Of a stretch of DNA of 5,540 nt, positions 2,953 through 5,540 are shown one piece after another. Within the stretch, counting starts at the first letter, position 1. Each line of letters starts with the position of its first letter. The translations under genes were made by a program, and so were the position numbers. The stretch is from Nitrospirae bacterium CG1_02_44_142. GTDB taxonomy: Bacteria; Nitrospirota; Thermodesulfovibrionia; Thermodesulfovibrionales; UBA1546. The stretch lies in NCBI GenBank assembly GCA_001871685.1, contig MNVK01000092.1, positions 1 to 5,540 of the forward strand. Reading direction: 5' to 3'. The notes beneath the pieces were generated by a model, which saw nothing but the letters and a program-made list of their open reading frames with translations, was not told the origin of the DNA and made no database searches.

Positions 2953-4903
2953 ATCCTCTCGGCGTTATCATTCTGTTGTTCCACACAAATGTCTGCGAAT
3001 TGCCTATTATCACGGTTGTCTGCATATCAATCTCATGCTCAAGCATATTTTTTAAATCAGCTATGACTATCTTTTCATCCTCTCTCATTGCGCCCTTTAC
3101 TATGCCGACGGGCGTTTCAGGTTTTCTGTATTTTAAGATTATCTCTCTTGCCTTATTGATATGCTCGGCCCTTCCTTTGCTCTTTGGGTTGTAAAGTATT
3201 ATTACAAAATCAGACTTAGCTGCTGCATCAAGTCTTTTTTCTATCACCTCCCACGGTGTAAGCCTGTCCGACAAACTGATTGAAGCGAAGTCATGCATAA
3301 GCGGCGCTCCAAGCCTTGCGGCGCAGGCATTCAGGGCAGAGACGCCGGGAATGACTTCAACTTGAATCGGTGAATCGGTGAATCGGTGAATCGGTGAAGT
3401 TTCTGTTCTATGCTGTTCTTTTGTCTCCATTTCTCCACTTCTCTGTTTCTCCGTTTCATTTTTAAGCATCTCAAACACCAGCCCCGCCATGGCGTATATT
3501 CCGGGGTCGCCTCCGCTGATTATGGAAACAGTTCTGCCTGATATCGCAAGCTCAACAGCCTTTTTGCATCTATCTATCTCCTGCGTCATTCCCGTAGAAA
3601 CAATGGCCTTGTCTTTTATTAATTCCTTTATCAACTCAATGTATGTGCCGTATCCGACTATTACATCGGAGTTTCTTATTGCATTTTGTGCATAAGGCGT
3701 AATATGCACAATGCTTCCCGGGCCAGTTCCAACGATATAAAGCTTAGGGGTAATTTCGGATTTCGGATTTCGGATTTTTCCACATTCATAACTCCCCCTT
3801 CCCCCTCTTAGCTTAAGAGGGGGATGAGAGGGGGCGTTAGTTGCATTTATATCATTCCGCAATCCGCATTCTGCAATCGCCACTGTCACATTCCCAATCT
3901 TTTGTTTTCGCACAAGCAATTTGTCTGCGCCTGAAGCGAGGAGAGCGGAAGGCTCTGCAACTGCATAAGCGCCTGTGGCCTTGAATGCCGCCTTTGAAAA
4001 GCTGATAGCTGACGGCTGACGGCTGATAAGCGTATTGAGTTCATTAGCGCTGAATGTCTTAATCCCAAGATTGTATTTTTGGGCAAATGTAATTAAACCC
4101 GGCTCATTAGCTTTTATGTCAATTGCGGCGATTGAATGAATGGAGAGAAATGACAAATTGTTTTCATCCAGAACAGTCTTAACGCTATTTTCTATCTCAT
4201 TTGCAGATGTTCCTTTATTGCAACCGACGCCTATAATGAGATTTCGGGGACGGAGGTAAAGCCCGGTGAATCGGTGAATCGGTGAATCGGTGAATCGGCC
4301 TTTTTTGTTTGTAACCAGCACATCAGCGGAACTTGGCTTATCTGTTCTCAAAAACCCCTCAGGCATTTTTATCTCAACTTCCGAATAAACTTTCAGTTCG
4401 CCGCTGTTTAAAAACCTTGTTGATATCTTAGAAACGGTTTCCCACTTCTCTATAACTAAGTCATTTTCTTTTGCCCACAAATCTATTGCAGGAAGACCAT
4501 TTATATCTGATGCAGTAGTAATCACTGCCTCCGTGCGTGGGTGAGACTTCGTCTCCCCCACGAGCCCCCTCTTGGAATTCAAAAAATCAGCAATCTCTTT
4601 TGCAATTTTATTTGCGCCGCCGAGGTGCCCGCTCAAAAGGCTGACGGAAAATTTTCCTTTTTCATCAAGCACAACAACAGCAGGGTCTGTCCGCTTATCC
4701 TTTAGCAGAGGCGCAATAGTCCGAACAACAATGCCTGACGCCATGATGAAGATGAAATTCTTGCGCTTGCCCCAGAATTTGGAGAGAGTATCAGGTTTAA
4801 ACTTAAAGACCTTTGCATAAGGATAAAGGCTGTTTAGTTTTCTGGCAAGGGCAAAGCCGTTGTCTGTGATGTAGAGAATGGCTGCCTTATTTTCTATACC
4901 CAT
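2930..4903 (-). CDS. cbiG-cbiH: Fused cobalt-precorrin-5A hydrolase / precorrin-3B C17-methyltransferase (CbiG-CbiH/CobJ)
   Basis: Bifunctional cytoplasmic cobalamin enzyme, 657 residues. CbiG half: MASGIVVRTIAPLL (54-67), the hallmark SGHLGGAN (91-98), TTASDINGLPAIDLWA, and the C-terminal domain from about 217 with GVGCNKGTS (225-233) and GAYAVAEPSALLASG (311-325). CbiG opens the lactone of cobalt-precorrin-5A, releasing acetaldehyde. CbiH/CobJ half from about 386: SAM-binding VGTGPGS (391-397), SGGDPGIYAMAGLVFE (463-478), VEVIPGVSALNACAARLGAPLMHD and the conserved end MITPRGYEKK; it methylates C17 with ring contraction. ATG 4903 is chosen for its AAGGAT site 7 nt upstream and for family alignment; the upstream ATG 4978 would add 25 residues overlapping cbiF. 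Inserted in frame are a hairpin (114-123), octamers (203-214), heptamers (292-301), the interdomain linker (342-384, three repeat types) and two octamer arrays (484-514). CbiG-CbiH fusions are known elsewhere; the repeat-built linker is the odd part. Motifs look intact, so I judge it functional. Confidence 0.95.
   Translation of the reverse strand: MGIENKAAILYITDNGFALARKLNSLYPYAKVFKFKPDTLSKFWGKRKNFIFIMASGIVVRTIAPLLKDKRTDPAVVVLDEKGKFSVSLLSGHLGGANKIAKEIADFLNSKRGLVGETKSHPRTEAVITTASDINGLPAIDLWAKENDLVIEKWETVSKISTRFLNSGELKVYSEVEIKMPEGFLRTDKPSSADVLVTNKKGRFTDSPIHRFTGLYLRPRNLIIGVGCNKGTSANEIENSVKTVLDENNLSFLSIHSIAAIDIKANEPGLITFAQKYNLGIKTFSANELNTLISRQPSAISFSKAAFKATGAYAVAEPSALLASGADKLLVRKQKIGNVTVAIAECGLRNDINATNAPSHPPLKLRGGRGSYECGKIRNPKSEITPKLYIVGTGPGSIVHITPYAQNAIRNSDVIVGYGTYIELIKELIKDKAIVSTGMTQEIDRCKKAVELAISGRTVSIISGGDPGIYAMAGLVFEMLKNETEKQRSGEMETKEQHRTETSPIHRFTDSPIQVEVIPGVSALNACAARLGAPLMHDFASISLSDRLTPWEVIEKRLDAAAKSDFVIILYNPKSKGRAEHINKAREIILKYRKPETPVGIVKGAMREDEKIVIADLKNMLEHEIDMQTTVIIGNSQTFVWNNRMITPRGYEKKFKK
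3363..3398 (-). repeat. Octamer tandem repeat, 4.5 x TGAATCGG, in the CbiH half
   Basis: Four perfect octamers plus TGAA. On the coding strand the unit is CGATTCAC, encoding SPIHRFTDSPI at residues 503-513, directly before the conserved VEVIPGVSA segment of the methyltransferase. Confidence 0.93.
3424..3455 (-). repeat. Degenerate octamer tandem repeat, 4 x TCTCCATT type
   Basis: Four 8-bp units: TCTCCATT, TCTCCACT, TCTCTGTT, TCTCCGTT. It encodes the charged stretch TEKQRSGEMETK on the minus strand (about residues 484-494). With the neighbouring CGATTCAC array it forms an insertion of about 30 residues inside the CbiH domain. Confidence 0.75.
3754..3774 (-). repeat. Heptamer tandem repeat, 3 x TTTCGGA, in the CbiG-CbiH linker
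   Basis: Three perfect TTTCGGA units, encoding KIRNPKSEI on the minus strand, residues 376-384. It ends two residues before the first strand of the CbiH domain (KLYIVGTGPG). Confidence 0.9.
3785..3838. repeat. 54-bp palindromic element, copy 2 (in the CbiG-CbiH linker)
   Basis: Differs from 2038-2091 at three positions: two in the hairpin loop (GCT against TTT, with the 10-bp stem preserved) and one G/A in an outer arm. Same length (18 codons), same frame: it encodes NAPSHPPLKLRGGRGSYE within the interdomain linker. Confidence 0.93.
3854..3881 (-). repeat. Degenerate heptamer tandem repeat (ATTCCGC type) at the CbiG domain end
   Basis: Four units: ATTCCGC, AATCCGC, ATTCTGC, AATCGCC. It encodes IAECGLRND on the minus strand. 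It follows the last CbiG strand (NVTVAIA) and lies 15 bp from the 54-bp element, echoing the arrangement at 2038-2121. Confidence 0.78.
4001..4028 (-). repeat. Heptamer tandem repeat, 4 x GCTGACG/GCTGATA, in the CbiG C-terminal domain
   Basis: Four units: GCTGATA, GCTGACG, GCTGACG, GCTGATA. It encodes ISRQPSAIS on the minus strand (residues about 293-301), in the segment between FSANEL and the conserved GAYAVAEPSA. A perfect GCTGACG array read on the opposite strand would contain TGA. Confidence 0.85.
4265..4296 (-). repeat. Octamer tandem repeat, 4 x GGTGAATC, between the CbiG domains
   Basis: Four perfect octamers, encoding RFTDSPIHRFTG on the coding strand at residues 203-214. It lies between the VLVTNKKG segment and LYLRPRNLIIGVGC, at the boundary of the CbiG central and C-terminal domains. 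Confidence 0.93.
4536..4562. repeat. 27-bp hairpin element inside the CbiG N-terminal domain
   Basis: Two 12-base arms, CGTGGGTGAGAC and GTCTCCCCCACG, pair at 11 of 12 positions around a TTC loop. The length is 9 codons; on the minus strand it encodes LVGETKSHPR. It lies between KEIADFLNS and the conserved VITTASD segment, where I expect only a few residues in CbiG proteins, so it is probably an insertion. Confidence 0.7.
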
Positions 4904-5540
4904 GCTTGAAATCCTTATGATACAGTTTTGATTCTTTGCCGAGAGATTCTGATGACGCCCTGAGAGATTCTCCGACATATATCAATGCGGTCTTCTTGAT
5001 GCCTGAATCTTTGACAAGATTAACAATGTCTTTTAACTGTCCTCTTACGACTTTCTGTTCCTTCCAAGTAGCCTTTTCAATGATTACAACAGGTGTGTTT
5101 TCGGAATAACCCTGCAAAAGTTCGCCCTTAACTTTCTCTATCATTCCAGCGCTTAAAAATATAACCATTGTAGCTTTATGTTTTGCAAGCTTGCTGAGTT
5201 TTTCAGTTTCCGGCACAGGCGTCTTCCCTTCAAGGCGTGTGAAAATAACAGTCTGGCTTATTTCGGGTATTGTGAGTTCCTGTCCGAGTATTGCAGCTCC
5301 CGCCATTGCGGATGAAACGCCGGGGATAACTTCGTATTCAATGTTTAACTCCCGGAGCTTTTCTATCTGCTCTGATATTGCGCTGTAAAACGATGTGTCG
5401 CCTGTATGAAGCCGCGCTACCTTTTTGCCTGATTCAACAGACTTTAGAATAATCCCGGTTATTTCATCAAGCGTCATTGACGCTGAATTGTAAACCTCGG
5501 CATTAATGCCTTTAAGAATTTCAGGGTTCACAAGGCTTCC
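4887..5540 (-). CDS. cbiF: Precorrin-4 / cobalt-precorrin-4 C11-methyltransferase (CbiF/CobM), 3' part
   Basis: SAM-dependent methyltransferase that methylates C11 of (cobalt-)precorrin-4 in corrin synthesis. The right edge cuts the gene: 217 codons are visible, opening with GSLVNPEIL. A full protein is about 255 residues, so the N-terminal GAGPG SAM loop and roughly 35-40 residues are outside. Seen here are the YNSASMTLDEI segment, VARLHTGD, YEVIPGVSSAMAGAAILGQE, the family hallmark SQTVIFTRLEGKTPVPE, the segment ATMVIFLSAGMIEKV, TPVVIIEKATWKEQKVVRGQL and the ending SKLYHKDFKHGYRK. The usual GDPS turn reads GDTS; the effect is unknown. The end overlaps cbiG-cbiH by 17 bp, implying one transcript with coupled translation. 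Beside CbiG, the cobalt-dependent anaerobic version of the reaction is likeliest. No inserted repeats are visible, unlike in the two downstream genes. Confidence 0.95.
   Translation of the reverse strand, partial: GSLVNPEILKGINAEVYNSASMTLDEITGIILKSVESGKKVARLHTGDTSFYSAISEQIEKLRELNIEYEVIPGVSSAMAGAAILGQELTIPEISQTVIFTRLEGKTPVPETEKLSKLAKHKATMVIFLSAGMIEKVKGELLQGYSENTPVVIIEKATWKEQKVVRGQLKDIVNLVKDSGIKKTALIYVGESLRASSESLGKESKLYHKDFKHGYRK
4911..4916 (-). promoter_or_regulatory. Ribosome binding site for cbiG-cbiH
   Basis: On the minus strand AAGGAT lies 7 nt before ATG 4903, inside the 3' end of cbiF. It supports this start over the in-frame ATG at 4978. Confidence 0.75.

Noticed and set aside
3363..4296. 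CRISPR array or similar direct-repeat locus
   Set aside because: The repeats are contiguous 7-8 bp tandem units without spacers, lie inside coding sequence and have no cas genes nearby.
2930..4903. cbiG-cbiH as a pseudogene broken by repeats
   Set aside because: The frame is open throughout and all hallmark motifs of both domains are intact.
4941..4971. Direct repeat GAGAGATTCT at 4941-4950 and 4962-4971 near the end of cbiF
   Set aside because: Two 10-bp copies only, encoding the low-complexity tail SLRASSESLG common in form to CbiF C-termini; probably serine-codon coincidence.
4904..4978. Longer cbiG-cbiH start at 4978
   Set aside because: The added 25 residues overlap cbiF and resemble no CbiG N-terminus; ATG 4903 has an AAGGAT site at good spacing and matches the family start.
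4887..5540. Cobalamin riboswitch or operon promoter
   Set aside because: The right edge is inside cbiF coding sequence; I see no B12-box-like sequence or leader in the window.

Overview
The window holds five protein-coding genes in two convergent blocks and an unusual density of short repeats, nearly all of them translated in frame. Left, plus strand: the 3' part of a DppD/OppD-type ABC transporter ATPase (1-507) overlaps a complete DppF/OppF-type ATPase (495-1505); both carry the C-terminal cysteine-rich oligopeptide/nickel-transporter domain. Right, minus strand, read from the right edge: the 3' part of cbiF (precorrin-4 C11-methyltransferase, 5540-4887), a fused cbiG-cbiH gene (cobalt-precorrin-5A hydrolase plus precorrin-3B C17-methyltransferase, 4903-2930), and a protein with a BPL_N / class I amidotransferase-like N-terminal domain of unknown role (2952-1573). 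The minus-strand genes overlap by 17 and 23 bp and look like one translationally coupled operon. The only intergenic stretch is about 67 bp (1506-1572).

CbiH, CbiF and CbiG catalyse three consecutive steps of corrin ring building (C17 methylation with ring contraction, C11 methylation, lactone opening). The presence of CbiG indicates the oxygen-independent (anaerobic, early cobalt insertion) route to vitamin B12. No cobalamin riboswitch or operon promoter lies in the window; these would be upstream of the right edge.

The striking part is the repeats. I count four loci of an 8-bp tandem repeat (CGATTCAC or CCATTCAC), a second octamer, six loci of different 7-bp tandem repeats, two near-identical 54-bp palindromic elements in different genes, two C7/G7 palindromes, and two smaller hairpins. 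They lie in linkers and loops of DppF, CbiG-CbiH and the BPL_N protein, leave catalytic motifs intact, and keep the reading frame. Where a repeat is stop-free on only one strand, that strand is always the coding one. The heptamer family that has stops on both strands lies at the gene end and supplies the stop codon. The linker joining CbiG to CbiH is built almost wholly of three repeat types.

Organism: a bacterium of moderate GC with an anaerobic B12 pathway. In-frame heptamer/octamer repeats and peptides such as PPLxKGGxxGG resemble what I recall from uncultured anaerobes, Nitrospirota and relatives in particular. That placement is inference with low to moderate confidence.
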